A DNA stretch of 64,000 nucleotides from NCBI GenBank assembly GCA_963170055.1, contig CAUJGJ010000397.1, forward strand, positions 3,570,001 through 3,634,000. Direction: 5' to 3'. The position numbers were made by a program, and so were the translations under genes. This document shows, in pieces, positions 10,453 through 21,981 of the stretch (position 1 is the first letter of the stretch; each line of letters starts with the position of its first letter). The notes under the pieces were generated by a model. That model was not told where the DNA came from. It did no database searches and saw only the letters and a list, made by a program, of their open reading frames with translations. Source of the DNA: Halisarca cf. caerulea (taxonomy: Eukaryota > Porifera > Demospongiae > Chondrillida > Halisarcidae).

Positions 10453-10620
10453 CACAGGGGCATTATAGCGCTTATCAGAGTTTGGGGATTTTGGGTGACA
10501 AAGTATAGGAATGCAAAGAATTCGTCGCCTTTCCCGTTTACGTCACGATCAGCTGGTTCTATACGTCATCGAAAGCGGGCGCCTAAAAGTAGTCGTAATC
10601 GCAAGCGGGCGCTCAATATA
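10453..10620 (+). repeat. Element E, left terminal fragment
   Basis: CACAGGGGCATTATAGCG followed by ~100 bp similar to 8651-8755, including 'ggggattttgggtgacaaag' and a 'tacgtcat' motif. The matching right end was not found, so the copy is truncated or interrupted. Confidence 0.7.
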
Positions 10621-10687
10621 CTAATATTATGGCGTTGGTGACATCTGAAGATTTTAGTGGCTTTGAGAAAAGCCGTTTGTGTACAAC

Positions 10688-10929
10688 CTATGAGTCGTTG
10701 TTCTCCTTCTTCTTCTTCTTTGGCTTCGTTTCACTTGCCTCGATGTGAACGAAGCAACATTCTTCCTTTGAACAGTTCGGATAAAACGAACATGGTTTGT
10801 AGGGCTTTTTCTTGCCCTTCAACTTCTCTGCGTCGAGATGTAGGTGCTGGCACTCTTCAGCGGAGTACTTGCACTTGTCCTGGTAGAAGCAAATCCGAAC
10901 AGTACCTCCGTTGCAAGAACGCTTCTTTC
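10688..10929 (-). CDS. Exon encoding two CCCH zinc fingers
   Basis: After a strong acceptor (TCTCTTTTCAG) the reverse strand reads about 80 codons to a stop at 10688-10690. Two CCCH fingers are visible: CFYQDKCKYSAEECQHLH (C-x5-C-x6-C-x3-H) and CSFYPNCSKEECCFVH (C-x5-C-x4-C-x3-H). A Lys-rich tail ends the protein. CCCH fingers usually bind RNA. The upstream part could be in frame back to a Met at 10981 or on a separate exon. It lies just inside an element-E end, so it may be element-borne or a host exon. No stop codons interrupt it. Confidence 0.5.
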
Positions 10930-11100
10930 CTGAAAAGAGATACGCGATATCGAGGTAAGCTACCGTGTAAATGACAGTCATATCCTAGCTATGTACCTGT
11001 TAACCTTCCTTTCGCCTCTATAGCTCCATCTTTGCAGACCATTTGATAGCAACATGTGAATGTTTGTGTATTATATACGCATGTATCGGATACATGCGAG

Positions 11101-11139
11101 ATCGGACCTAGTTGTAATTCCATTACAACTAGGTCTGAT
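11101..11139. repeat. Short perfect hairpin
   Basis: The 17-18 bp arms (gacctagttgtaat... / ...attacaactaggtc) are separated by 3 bases. The role is unknown. Confidence 0.7.
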
Positions 11140-11181
11140 TTTGAAGTATCCCCAGACATAGGCCTGGTAATTATACGTATA

Positions 11182-11356
11182 CAGTGGAACCTCTCTATAA
11201 CGGATGCTTTGGGACCTGAAAAACAGTTTGTTGTACAGAGGTTTCCACTATTCAGAGGTTATTTAATATGAACAGCAATCTATCTGGTCTCACAAAAGCA
11301 GTCTGTTATAAAGAGGTTTTCACTATTAGGAGAGTTTGTTAAAAGAGGTTTCACTG
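11182..11356. mobile_element. Tigger/pogo-type MITE, 175 bp
   Basis: TA (11180-11181), CAGTGGAACCTCT at the left, and AGAGGTTTCACTG followed by TA (11357-11358) at the right. Short TIRs starting CAGTGGAACCTC with a TA duplication are typical of non-autonomous pogo/Tigger elements. The body has alternating 'gaggtttccactatt'-like repeats and no ORF. Confidence 0.8.
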
Positions 11357-11874
11357 TATACAGAATCATAAATATTCTAGGTATGCATAGAGTATATAAT
11401 ATGTGCATCTGTCTGGAGTTTTACTTTTAGTTAAATACATGTATCTTTGATTGGTTTCTTCTGCAGGGCTTTATTTATTCCAGACATATCCATACATACA
11501 CTTATTATTCAAAACATATTAGCGACTGGTTATTATTTTTATTGCATGCAGACTTGTACATGTATGTATTATATTATTTTCAATTGCCATCAATTCTATT
11601 CATAATCCAACAAATTATAATTTGTCAACATATACACCATAATTTACATAATCCAATAAATTAAAGAATACTTCATATAAAATTGTTAACATGATATACA
11701 TAATCCAATGATAAATAGAAAAGTATTCCATTAAATTTGTCAACATACATGCATAGATAAAAACTTGATATACGTACATACATATAGTCCACATATATAG
11801 CTTCATTTCCATGCATGGAATTCCAACTCCTATCTGGGCGGGGGAGGTAGAAAGGATGGGGAGGAGGGACACAC

Positions 11875-12035
11875 ACACCACAGACTCTATATAATATAAT
11901 TATGTAAGTACAGAATGTCAGCTACGTATGCACACATATGTACGTTTGTACACACACACGCGCGCACACACACCGCAGACTATATATGTATATATGTAAG
12001 TACAGAATGTCAGCTATGTAAGCAAACGTATGTTT

Positions 12036-12100
<65 letters not shown>

Positions 12101-12113
12101 ACAGACTACACAA
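11875..12113. repeat. CA microsatellite with a duplicated ~100 bp unit
   Basis: Two copies of a unit holding 'gtaagtacagaatgtcagcta' (near 11904 and 11996), each next to a CA run; the longest run is about 12039-12100. ORFs of alternating Thr-His or Val-Cys here are artefacts. Confidence 0.85.
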
Positions 12114-12261
12114 GTAAAGCTATATGTACTCATGCACATATACGCACTTACATGTACGTATTCCTAATTATATATAACTCCACTGTTTCTGGCTTTTTGG
12201 CCTTCATCAGTGCAGTGTAGCTCTATAGCAATCTGCAGACAGTGGATGAACTGCCCCATGT

Positions 12262-12362
12262 TACCCAAACATGGTTAAAAAGTCCATGCCAGCCAAACAT
12301 GGTTAAATTCCATGCCAACCAAGCATGGCTAATAATTCCATGTCAACCAAACATGGTAAATC
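12262..12362. repeat. ~30 bp minisatellite, about 4 units
   Basis: Imperfect tandem copies carry 'ccaaacatggttaa' and 'tccatgcca'. Confidence 0.8.
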
Positions 12363-12457
12363 ACATCTTCAGTACATATACTAAGTAATATAGGTACATA
12401 CATGTATTATACTATTTAAATGTCAACATTCCATTCAGCTAAGAGTTTCTTTGCTAA

Positions 12458-14053
12458 TCTAACGAGAATGTAAGTGAAATTGCCTGTGAGGGCTATAGAA
12501 TTGTCGACTTACCTTCTCTATCACTAGCTATTGGGAAGGCAGCCGTGTGTTCTAAGTGCAAAACAGGGATTCTTAGTTTACATGACGCAAGCCATGCAAG
12601 GCATGGTCTAGCCTCTCATCTGCAGGTATGCTGTGCTAAGTGTGATACAAAGCATGTAATTCCTTATCCTTAGAACACGTCGGCTGCAAAAGAAAAAGAG
12701 ATAAATCAGCGCTCAGTGTTAGCATCGAGGCTTATTGGTAGAGGAAGAAGTGCAATGCGGAAATTCTTTTACATTATGAATATTCCAGGATACATCTCAA
12801 GCAGAACTTATGAGAAGTACTCTCGTCGCCTGTGCAGTGCAGCAGAAGAAGAAGCTCAGTCAAGCATGAAAACAGCTGCTGAAGAAGTTGTGCGTCAGCA
12901 TAAAGAGGATCCATCATTGTCAAATCCAACAGTAGACGGAATAGTCGACACGACTGTTACGTGTGATGGAACCTGGCACAAGAGGGGTTTTAGCTCACTC
13001 CATGGTGTAGTTATTGTGATGTCTCTAGCAACCGGCCAAGTATTGGACTACACAACACTGTCAAAGACATGTATGGAATGCAAGACATGGAACAAAAGGG
13101 CTGGAACTCCTGAGTATGCAGCATGGAAATTGGATCACAATTGCCTAGTCAACTTTGAGGGGTCTTCTAATGCTATGGAGTGCCAAGGTACTCTGACCAT
13201 GTGGAGACGATCTGAAGAATTGCACAGCCTACGATATACTCAAGTTATAGCAGATGGTGATTCTAAAAGTTTTAGTCTGCTCACAGAAAGTAATCCATAC
13301 TCGGTACCAATTGCAAAGCTAGAATGTGTGGGCCATGTTCAGAAGAGACTAGGCACAGGTCTAAGAAAGCTGAAAAAGGAAAAGAAGCTAGGAGGACGTG
13401 GCCGACTTACAGACAACCTAATTGATGCTATGCAGACATATTACGGGAAAGCAATCCGCAATAACAAAGGAAACATCAAAGGTATGCAGGATGCAACCTG
13501 GGCAATTTTGTACCACCATTCGTCTACAACTCAGAAGACTCGCCACAAATTTTGTCCAAGTGGCCCTACTTCATGGTGTAAGTACAAACAAGGAGACACC
13601 ACTTATGTACCCAAAAGTACACTACCAATGGATGTGGTAAATGCTATCAAGCCATTGTTCACCAGACTAACAGACAAAAAGCTACTTGAAAAATGCCTGC
13701 AAGGATATACTCAAAATCAAAATGAGGCATTGAATAAGGAGATTTGGAGCCTTTGTCCGAAGACTGTACATGTAGGTGCCCGCACAATCCGTACTGCTGT
13801 AGCCCTTGCTGTTGTCATCTGCAACAATGGTTGGACTGGAATTGAGAGAATAGCACAACGGCTCAATTTACCAACAGCAAAATGGCTTAGGAAGCTTGCA
13901 ATATCTCTTGACTCAGAGAGAGTGAAAGGAGCCCAATACAGGACATTACCCAAAACAAAACATTCAAGAAAAATTGCCAGAAGACAGAGAAAGAAAAGGA
14001 ATGAAGAGATAAAGACTGTTGAAGGAGAAACATACTTGCCTGGTGGTTTCTAG
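12458..14053 (+). pseudogene. Mutator-like transposase (recent-looking, one in-frame TAG)
   Basis: One forward frame runs from 12458 to the stop at 14053. The N-terminal part has the family's opening (GYRIVDLPSLSLAI) and a zinc ribbon (CSKC...CCAKC). The main part from 12716 (445 aa) has CDGTWHKRGFSSLHGVV, GQVLDYTTLSKTCMECKTWN, IADGDSKSF and ECVGHVQKRLG. I recognise this as the Mutator-like transposase domain of invertebrate MULE-type elements. The only break is TAG at 12671-12673. That TAG could instead be the 3' splice site of a 48-nt in-frame intron (GTATG at 12626, CTTAG at 12673), so the gene may be functional. No TIRs were found. Confidence 0.75.
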
Positions 14054-14560
14054 AAACTTATTATTACTTTGTTGCCTTTCTCTAGAGCAAGTGCTACGAT
14101 AACATAAAGTGCTGCACACCATTCGAACCTATACTTTTTAAGATCCTTATTTAGTATTGTATGCAATGAACGGAATAGAAATGCCTATATTGCCTGTATA
14201 AAAGTTCTACAGTGTGCTGAAGTCAGCACTCAGAATGATGTCATTGCCCCACTAACAAAACCACCACAGACAGTGCAAAGGTCAATGAGAAGCCACAATG
14301 GACGGTAACAGTGTATACAAGCATATGATTTGTATGGCTGCCCCAATACAAGATTGGTATAAGTCTTTTTAAAGCTGTGTCTCTCTGATGAGTGAAGATG
14401 AATGTACTATTGCCATACATCACTAGAAAGAGCATTTTCTGCCCTTTACAATGATACTAAATAAGCCACTTTACCATAGTACATTAAAAAGATATAATAC
14501 CAAAAATGCGCAAGTTGAAAAGCTCCCATTTTAGGTAAGCAGCTACCTTGAGAGGCTCAG
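14054..14560. other. No gene recognised; piggyBac C-terminal half is absent
   Basis: The reverse frame of the piggyBac gene runs past its stop to about 14560 and then ends. The rest shows no recognisable coding sequence and no CCTTTTGCC end next to TTAA. Confidence 0.5.
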
Positions 14561-14639
14561 CTAAACCCCTCACTACCTTTGCTCCCAATCCTCCCTCACC
14601 ACCCTCTTCACCAGTGGCACCAGTGTACACAATGGCCTT

Positions 14640-16043
14640 CTATAGCAGGCCATTTGTAGCATCACAAAGACACCAAAGCTTGTATCCCCTCTTTGTAGGC
14701 TTCTGGGGCATATATTGCTTCATTGATGACCTACCCTTGAACAGAACCATTGCCTCATCCACTGATAGCTGTTGGTGTGGTGCATATGTTGCGTGGGTGT
14801 TAGTGATGATGGTGTCAAGAAGCGGGCGAATCTTGTGCAGCTTATCGTACCTGCTGTCAGTACGTGGAAGCATCTGGGTGTTGTCGTTTAAGTGTATGTT
14901 ACGCATGAGAACCTTGAATCTGGATCTAGGCATGCCACTGACTATTCCAGGAACAGAAAGCAGTGGATCCTGACTCCAATAGTCATGGAAATCAGGTAGG
15001 CGGTGTATCCCCATCACATAGAGCATGCCTAGAAGCAGTTGTATCTCGTTTGATGATGTGTCTTCCCATTTATATTGACCCTGGCTCTTCTGGCCTGCAT
15101 ATAGGTTGGTCTGGTCCGCGATGTATTGGAAGGTGTCTACGCCAATAAGGTGTTCGAAGAACCTTGCAGGGTGATCGTCAGGATCAGGTGGGTTGATTGG
15201 TCCAAAGAAATGTGAAAAGGGTTGATTGGCACTGGTCCACGGTGTTGTTGGGAAGGTGTTGCCGGTGCTGTTACTAGATGGAGTAGGGACTGTACTTGTG
15301 CGATCCGTGGAAGGTTGAGAGATGGATGGTCCACTAGTGGCGCTAACAAGAGGACGAGTGGTGGTAGAAGTATCACTGGTGTTGGCAAGTGGGCTAGAGT
15401 TGATGGGAACACCACTGCTATCAGTGAGAGGGTTACACATGGTGGGAGCTGCATTGTTGACAGTGAGAGAATGAGAGGTGTTGGGAACTGTGCCGGTCTC
15501 GATGAGAGGGGGAGAGGTGGTGGGAACAGTACTGGCCTCAGTAAGAGAGGGAGAGGTGGTGGAAACAGTACTGGCCTCGGTGAGAGAGGGAGAGGTGGTG
15601 GGAACAGTACTGGCCTCGGTGAGAGAGGGAGAGGTGGTGGGAACAGTACTGGCCTCGGTGAGAGAGGGAGAGGTGGTGGGAACAGTACTGGCCTCAGGGA
15701 GAGAGAGAGTGATGGTGGGAACAGTGCTAGTCTCAGGGAGAGAGAGTGCAGTGTGGTTTGGTGTGATAGTGGTGTCCATTGCAGAAAGAGAGACGGGGAC
15801 AATGTCATTGTCCACCTCAGCAAGTGAATTATTGCTTAGCGAGTGATTATTTACACTCACTACAGATTCGTCCATGTCTGCTACTTGGAACCTGTCAAGA
15901 GGATCAAGCTCTTGATCATCTATGCCTATCAATTCACCATCCTCATCTTCAGTGTCCGAGTCCTCCCAAAGACTGTTGTTGCCCATGTCCAGGACTTGTT
16001 GCAAGACGTCGTTGGCAGCCATTTGTCGTTTTCTTTGTGCCAT
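14640..16043 (-). pseudogene. PiggyBac transposase, N-terminal two-thirds only
   Basis: 467 codons: an acidic N-terminus (DSDTEDEDGE), a long Ser/Thr/Pro-rich linker with six or so 13-residue repeats (residues ~100-185), then the DDE_Tnp_1_7 start (FQYIADQTNLYAG, IHRLPDFHDYWS, MPRSRFKVLMRNIHLND). It also has LSVDEAMVLFKGRSSMKQYM with the first catalytic Asp. After YKLWCLCDATNGLL comes TAG; the frame then stays family-like (KAIVYTGATGEEGG...LGAKVVRGL) to about 14560. The later catalytic Asp residues and the C-terminal Cys-rich region are missing. The family is usually about 550-600 aa. Confidence 0.85.
15450..15770. repeat. 39 bp coding minisatellite in the piggyBac linker
   Basis: About six to eight units encode the 13-residue motif SLTEASTVPTTSP with few changes. 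The phase is kept, so the array expanded within the reading frame. Confidence 0.9.
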
Positions 16044-16550
16044 GTTACTATATATTATGATATTGTGAAGGCGATTATGTACATATTCCTGTCTTTACAG
16101 TACATCGAAACAAAATGTACATTGTATAAGTTGTGTGAGTGTGAAGCAAAGCAGTACATTTTGCGCATAGTACATGATAGATACTATAGATTACATACTC
16201 TATAGTATCTAGACCACAATGACAATGGAACTGATGGAATATGTTTAAATCTTTTGTGTCCACAGGGAACTACCAGAAAATTCGCTTTTCTTACGTTCAA
16301 AGATTCATTCATAACCATAGCACGGCGGATAATGTATTGTACGACCTACCTTGGTTAACAGTAGACGTTTGGGCGGATCAGTGGGACAGGCAAGCAGGCG
16401 ATAAACGAACTTTCCGAAAACGGCAACGTTTCTGGTTCCTTCAAGAGTTTTCGAACGAATTACGAGGCAAAATCCCTAGCAGTACGAATACTAACAAAGT
16501 CGCGCCAAAAAGGGTCTTACGGACGGTAACGGGCTAGCGAAAAATTGTAA

Positions 16551-16570
16551 CACGGACGGCAAAAGGTTAA
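16551..16570 (-). mobile_element. PiggyBac 5' end next to TTAA
   Basis: In reverse: TTAA (16570-16567) then CCTTTTGCCGTCCGTG. PiggyBac inserts at TTAA and its ends begin CCY. This TTAA falls inside the coding frame of the gene at 16571-19165, so the element interrupted that gene. The opposite end was not found. Confidence 0.65.
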
Positions 16571-19165
16571 AGTACCACTCTCAGCTGCCTTTAATAGAAC
16601 ATGGTACACTCTAAGGAGTCCTACCCTCATGTCAGCCCCAGTGTGACCTGAATCTTTCCAATACACAGTCCTTTGTATCAGATCATGAACATCTGTTTTA
16701 AGTTGATCAGTCAACAAAGATGATATATTGGATAACAGGTTATTTAAATGACCTTTCAGATCATGCAAAGGCTCACAAGGAAGTATTGTATAGTGATCCA
16801 AATTATAGTGACTCAGATCAGCCTTAGGATTACTGAGTAACAATGACGGTACACGTTGAACACCTTCCAAAATTTCTTTGAGCTTTTGAACAAGCTTCTG
16901 CTTAGGAAGGTCAATTTCAACACAACCTCATTTACGCAACTTATTCTGCAAATTGCCCAAAGTGAGTGACTCAAACGGTTTCACAACATTGGGATTGCCA
17001 AAACGTCCCATTGTTGCATGATGTTGAAGATCACGCAACAATCGAACCTTCCTACGAAGTGCATGTGGTTGATCTACATACTTTTCTACATGTATTCCAC
17101 AACACCCACATGAATAGTTGCCTCCACACTGGGTACCTTGTTCAAAGGCAATAGCCTTGTGGTCCCCCACAAAAAAACGCAATACATCACATATTTGTAT
17201 GCCACTGTCAGTGGTTACAGGTTGTGACAATGAGAACAAACAGTCTAGCCTATCAGCTATAAGGGCAGCCTGATCATCAATAGATGAAGATGACAGACAT
17301 ACCAAGTACATTTCAGGCTGTTCAACATACTCTTGTAGACACAGTTTGTGTTTGCTCTCATACAACCCAACATCAAATACTGCATTGTCATAAATAACAT
17401 TTAGCGTTATCAAAATATACCCTCTGGACAACACACTTTAATGATCATGCCACAACACAAGATGTCGTGTTCTTTCCAGTTCTTTCAAGCGTTTCCTTAA
17501 ATGACAAGGGTCAGTATCTGAAACTACTTCAAACTGTGTTACATATTGCAGTAATTCTTCAGGAGACATGCTATTAATTACATCATCAGGAGTTAACCTC
17601 ATGTAAGGTTCATGCTTACACAGCATCTTTTCCCTCAGGTATTTAAAACTTAATTTTCGTCCATACATATGAGACTCCACTTTTTCTAACTTACTTTCCA
17701 CCCATTTGTACTGATAAATGGGATAGGGTGCACAGGGCTCACCAAGGCACAAAGTACCATCATCAATAAGACTATTAATATTCTCTTTCAGTTTTGCTAA
17801 TGAAGGCATACATGGAACTGGCACATTGCTACTTGTCTTCTTCTTGTGCACCCTATTCCTTGGAACACTAGCCTTTTTTCCTTGCAAAGCTTCAACATCT
17901 AAACCAGATTTGATAGCCAGCTGCTTTATTACATGACCACCATTTGTTGCTCTAATATCAAACTTTTTGGGCCGCCGGAAGGCGGCCCTATATTGTTTTT
18001 ACTTTCACCGGAAGTGTCCGGAACGTCCGGAACGATGTCTAGATATAATATATATATAATATATATGTCAACAACATGGCGGACGCAAAGTCGGTACGTA
18101 ATCTTTCGGCTATATTTCGGTAAAATTCATTCGTTCGCTTCTGATTTTATCAGCGAAGAGTCTTTTCGACCAGAAGAGTTCTTCGAAGATGATTTCCAAG
18201 CGATTCGAGTTTCCAGGGCCGTGGGCGGCCCACGAGTTTTTTAAACTCGAATCGCTTGTTAGCCAGTGCACTCCAAACAATTGCTTTGTCATCACTATAA
18301 TCCTTTAAGTATGCTAATATTTCAATTTCTTTTTCAGAATCTATGTGACACAAACGTTGCTTTTTCGGTGCAGGTGTAAGTGGCTTAGTAAAAGATGTCA
18401 TCATACGCTTGCGCAAGTATGATGCATCAGATTCACACTCAGCGAGATGAGCAATAGCAACATTTTCAGACATTACATTTTCACACTCATGAATTAGGGC
18501 CGTTTTGTCCGACTTATTCTGTCTGTTAATAGATTGTGAACCAGACACAAGTGATTTACAGACTTTTGGTAGAACTTCTGTAAATGAATGATTATGTCTT
18601 CCTACAAACAGCCCATTTAGCTCTTTAAGAATATATTTTGCATTTTCCATCAGATAATAACTTAGGGTCTATCAAAGAGGGTGCAAAAACAGGTTGAGCA
18701 GGGAATGACTGTTGCAATTCATTAAATTTAATACAGCAAGTATAACATTTTGAAATTGTATGCTGTTTTCGATCTGCAATACTCATTTTTTCCCATTTAC
18801 TCAATGCAAAGGTACCCAAATAAGCCTTTTTACTGGACATATCACTCTTATACTTTCCAAAAGCATTTAGTATATAGTCACAGTAGTCGTCAAAATATGT
18901 AATGGACTTTGAAAGTTTGACAACATTCAATGATGGTTGAATACTGCAGTGCTTAAAAAGTGTCGAAAAGCATTTGAGTCTTTTGGTTTTGTCAATAGCA
19001 GCACGTTTCATACCAAATTTAACTTGGGACAATTCTAAAATCGCAACCCGTGCAAAACCACAGTTGATGACAAAACTACGTTTACAACCCTTGCTACATA
19101 CATCAACATCACTGTCTGTCCCATTAGGTGGGCCAGGATTGGTTTAAACGTCTCCACATTGAATT
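16571..19165 (-). pseudogene. Large gene of an unnamed transposon-associated family, starting at a 2A-like peptide
   Basis: The frame can be followed from 19165 down to the piggyBac junction. In order: a 2A-like motif, a Cys cluster (CSKGCKRSFVINC), a helical region, LAYLKDYSDDKAIVW, then LVLWHDH followed by VIYDNAVFDVGLYESKHKL, RLDCLFSLSQ, DVLRFFVGDHKAIAFEQGTQ, a CGGNYSCGCCGIH cluster, and NLDHYTILPCEPLHDLKGHL. I recall similar uncharacterised proteins from cnidarians and sponges but no name. Breaks: the 2A Glu codon is TAA (19144-19146), a frameshift near 18640, a family-B insertion (17969-18258), TAA at 17438-17440, TGA at 16928-16930, and truncation by piggyBac at 16567. The conserved acidic residues around FVGDH and FEQGTQ could be catalytic; that is speculation. 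Confidence 0.6.
17969..18258 (-). mobile_element. Hairpin element family B, copy 2 (290 bp), inside a coding frame
   Basis: A reverse copy of family B with both terminal hairpins. In the host gene's strand the left flank is GGCTAA and the right flank AAAAAGTTTG. Removing the element with one AA gives GCTAAAAAGTTTGAT, which keeps the frame (ALA KKFDIR). This is the second independent inferred empty site, again with an AA duplication at AAAAAG. Confidence 0.88.
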
Positions 19166-19185
19166 AACAAAGAAACAAGATAAAA
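19126..19185 (-). other. 2A-like ribosome-skipping motif with Glu codon mutated to TAA
   Basis: Reverse translation gives LIQCGDV*TNPGPP. The 2A consensus is D-V/I-E-x-N-P-G-P; here Glu (GAA) is replaced by TAA. A hydrophobic run (LFYLVSLL) precedes it, as in real 2A peptides. 2A-like sequences at protein N-termini are known from non-LTR retrotransposons and some receptor genes in marine invertebrates. It directly precedes the Cys cluster of the gene above. Confidence 0.65.
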
Positions 19186-19189
19186 TAAT

Positions 19190-20489
19190 CCTTCTGATAT
19201 CACCTTTACCACCAAAGGGCAAAAGCATTTCGGAACCATTACTTTCCTATGATGGATTAATGGTGCGTGAACCCAATGACCTGAACATGAGGTCCACAAC
19301 AGCAAGCTTGGGAGATTTAACATTGGACGCAAACAAACTCTCGGAACATGGCTGGAATTTACATTAAATCGACACAATGTCCTACAAACGTTTGACAGCG
19401 ACAAAACAAGGCTAACCAATACCAAGTGCTGCTGCCATGTCCTCAAAGTACGGGTAACATCGGGCTTGGACTTCCACTTCCTTCTCATAGTAGCCAAATA
19501 GTGAGCGTGCTGAAAGAATTATCAAAAGAAAGTATAATCAATATATTAAAGAGAAATATGTATGGCAGTATCACAGTCATGCGTTACGGTACATAAATAA
19601 AACAATTGTATCAAATTTTATTAAAATTACTGACTACATGGTCTTGCTACATATATATTATCCTATTCAATGCAGAATGTAAGTTTGAGCTTCCTATTTA
19701 TTACCAGCTCAATTGTAAGCCTAAATTCTCGATGGCATTGTAATCTTACTGAATTTACGTATAATATTATATGAAAATATCAAATGTATGCAGAATAACT
19801 GACTTGAAAAACACGCTGTCGATGCAAAGCTGAATCTCGAAAATCCATGATAATCTATAAAAGTGAATACAAATTATGTATAATTAGTATTAATAGACAA
19901 TGCAGCAGTGCGGGTTGTATGAACACACGCAATATACATAGGAGCGATTACACAAGAAATATGTAATGTTTGATATGTAACAGGATCTACTACTAGGTAC
20001 CCTGGTTAGCAGTAAAAGTCGTTAAAGTACGCTAACTAAGATATCAAATCAAAGTCAAAACCAGCAGAAACGATACAAATTGTGTTTCTCCACAATCGCG
20101 TCCAAAGATAAAGTAAAGTCACAAAATTCCGTACGAAGCTATTGCAAAAGCTATCGAATTTGTTATTTCACAGTATCTCGACTGCTATGAATCGCCAGTT
20201 AAGGGCAATCATAGCGAGATAGAAAGCTTAGCCCATAGACGCTACACTACATACAAAGCTTTTTTCGGATGGAATTAGGGGCTGTACGAAATATGGTAAT
20301 TTTACCTTATAGATAACTAATGTTTGTCGACAATACATTATAAGACTGAGCAAACACTCACCGACAATCGTTAAAACCAAAGATCAAGCTTTACGTTGAC
20401 AAAAGTGACAACTTGAGAAGAGTAACCATGGCATCGGCCTACAGGGCGCTTATCTTCTAATGTAGGCGTTCCTATATAATGACGCACAC
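19190..20489. other. No gene recognised
   Basis: AT-rich with stops in all frames. The reverse ORF 19144-19497 is in part the frame leading into the 2A motif; no domain was recognised above it. Confidence 0.5.
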
Positions 20490-21066
20490 CATACGTCATC
20501 ATTAAATGGCGGTTTGGAACCTACTTGCAAATATATCGCGTTTTGGGGACGTGTAGACGGGACTTCTTCTCAACAACGAAAGTATCAGAAGCTTTAAAAT
20601 ACCTTTGTCTACTTGTTTTCGCTGAGCGGGAATTATATAAGCAGGTTAGCCCAAGATATTACCACTTTTTATTGTCATTTTAACCATTTTTCACCCCCAA
20701 AAAGTACATTTTTCGTTCTAACTATTCCAGTTGAAGTTATATGTTCTCCGCTCAGCATCCATACCTAAAACACACTTTACTCTTTTGATTCATACCAGTT
20801 TCGTCTCTTTGTAAGACTTCCTACACGTCCCCAAATTGTGTTTTCTCGAAAAAGTATACCTTTTTTCGAATCGTTTTTATACCTCTTGGTATCAGATATA
20901 GGCCTGGTTTATAGTTAAATGTTTCGATAAATAGCAATATTATATTAAACAGTTGTAAAAATCGCTGCACATTATTGTTTGAATAGTAAAATGCGATGTA
21001 TATTTTAGTACTTCTGAGCGGCAGCCATTTTCTTTCCGAGTCAAGAAGCGCTATAACAAGCCCGTG
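20490..21066 (+). repeat. Element E, copy 3 (right half)
   Basis: Shares with 9290-9876 the order: 'acgtcatca' motif, 'cgctgagcgggaatta', 'aaaagtacatttttcg', 'atgttctccgctcag', then 'cggcagccatttt' and the end CTATAACAAGCCCGTG. The left terminus was not found. Confidence 0.6.
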
Positions 21067-21469
21067 CATGAAATTTAATTCATCAATTAGTGGTCCTTTA
21101 ATGACGATCTTCATAAGGCAATTCAAAATTTTACTGGAAAATTGATTGCTAGCATCAGTTTTAATACACAACAGAGTAGACAAGCTACCTTCTCAGCTCA
21201 CAGTAGACATTGGCATAAGACAAATTGCTGCTAGTTTGCTGAGGTTAGGAAAGAGTTTTTGTGTGCATTCTACCCATGAGCTCGCATGGTGATAGTTGCA
21301 CACAATCAATCATCACTTATTTGGCTTCATTAGCTATCAATTGTGTTGTCTGTAGTATTGCTACTACAGTATTACAATAGTTATATGTATAATTAAAATC
21401 CTGTACGTATGTGACCTAGAAACGCATGATATTGGAAGGCTTCTTTTAGTTTTAGCAAGGAAGGCATAT

Positions 21470-21720
21470 TGGGCCAATATGCAGGGAGAACCCTGAGGAT
21501 GTAGGATTGAGACATGACATGTAAAAAGTTTTTACCAAAAAAAGGATCCTCCAAAAACACTTGGAACAAGGATAAGTTGTAAAACAGGCACAGGGCTAGG
21601 TCATCAAAGGGCAAGATGGGCATAGGGCTATACATACATGCGTCTGGACAGGTATAGGGCTAGGCAGAGTTTAGTTGGACTTAGTGCACACTGCAAATTC
21701 CTACATCCCGTCGCATATAC
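21470..21720 (-). repeat. Repeat H, copy 1
   Basis: Matches 50355-50650 in pieces: 'cttggaacaagg', 'ggcatagggcta' units and 'gcaaattcctacatccc'. Confidence 0.6.
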
Positions 21721-21810
21721 TATGTGTATGTATGTATATATTGTCTTCTCCAAATCTATGTTTGCAACCTTTTCAACTGTTGCTAACTTACGTAATCTTA
21801 CTTTATTCAG

Positions 21811-21981
21811 TGAACGCCTATTTTATGAAATACAACAGACCCATATATTCCCCTCAGTTACCTCATGCTATAAGCAAAATCAAATAAGGATTACAGAGCT
21901 GTTAAGAGATTGGGGTCCTTTATTATTGTCTGGTGATGGCTGTTGTGACAGTCCTGGATACAGTGCTAAATATGACACGAA
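21811..21981 (+). pseudogene. Transposon-type gene (SGDG.CDSPG.SAKY family), exon part before the Tigger insertion
   Basis: After an acceptor (CTTTATTCAG) the frame reads ERLFYEIQQTHIFPSV, then LLLSGDGCCDSPGYSAKYD. I know this motif from a widespread uncharacterised family in cnidarians, fish and sponges that looks like a DDE transposase. The exon is cut after ACG by the Tigger element; the other half is at 23480-24261. The first shared Asp lies in SGDG. Confidence 0.7.

Noticed and set aside
10688..10974. Forward ORF of 105 aa opposite the CCCH fingers
   Set aside because: Shadow of the reverse frame, which has correctly spaced C-C-C-H motifs and a splice acceptor.
15137..15846. ORFs of 228, 201 and 122 aa in other frames of the piggyBac linker
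   Set aside because: The 39 bp repeat is open in several frames; the frame continuous with transposase domains is the real one.
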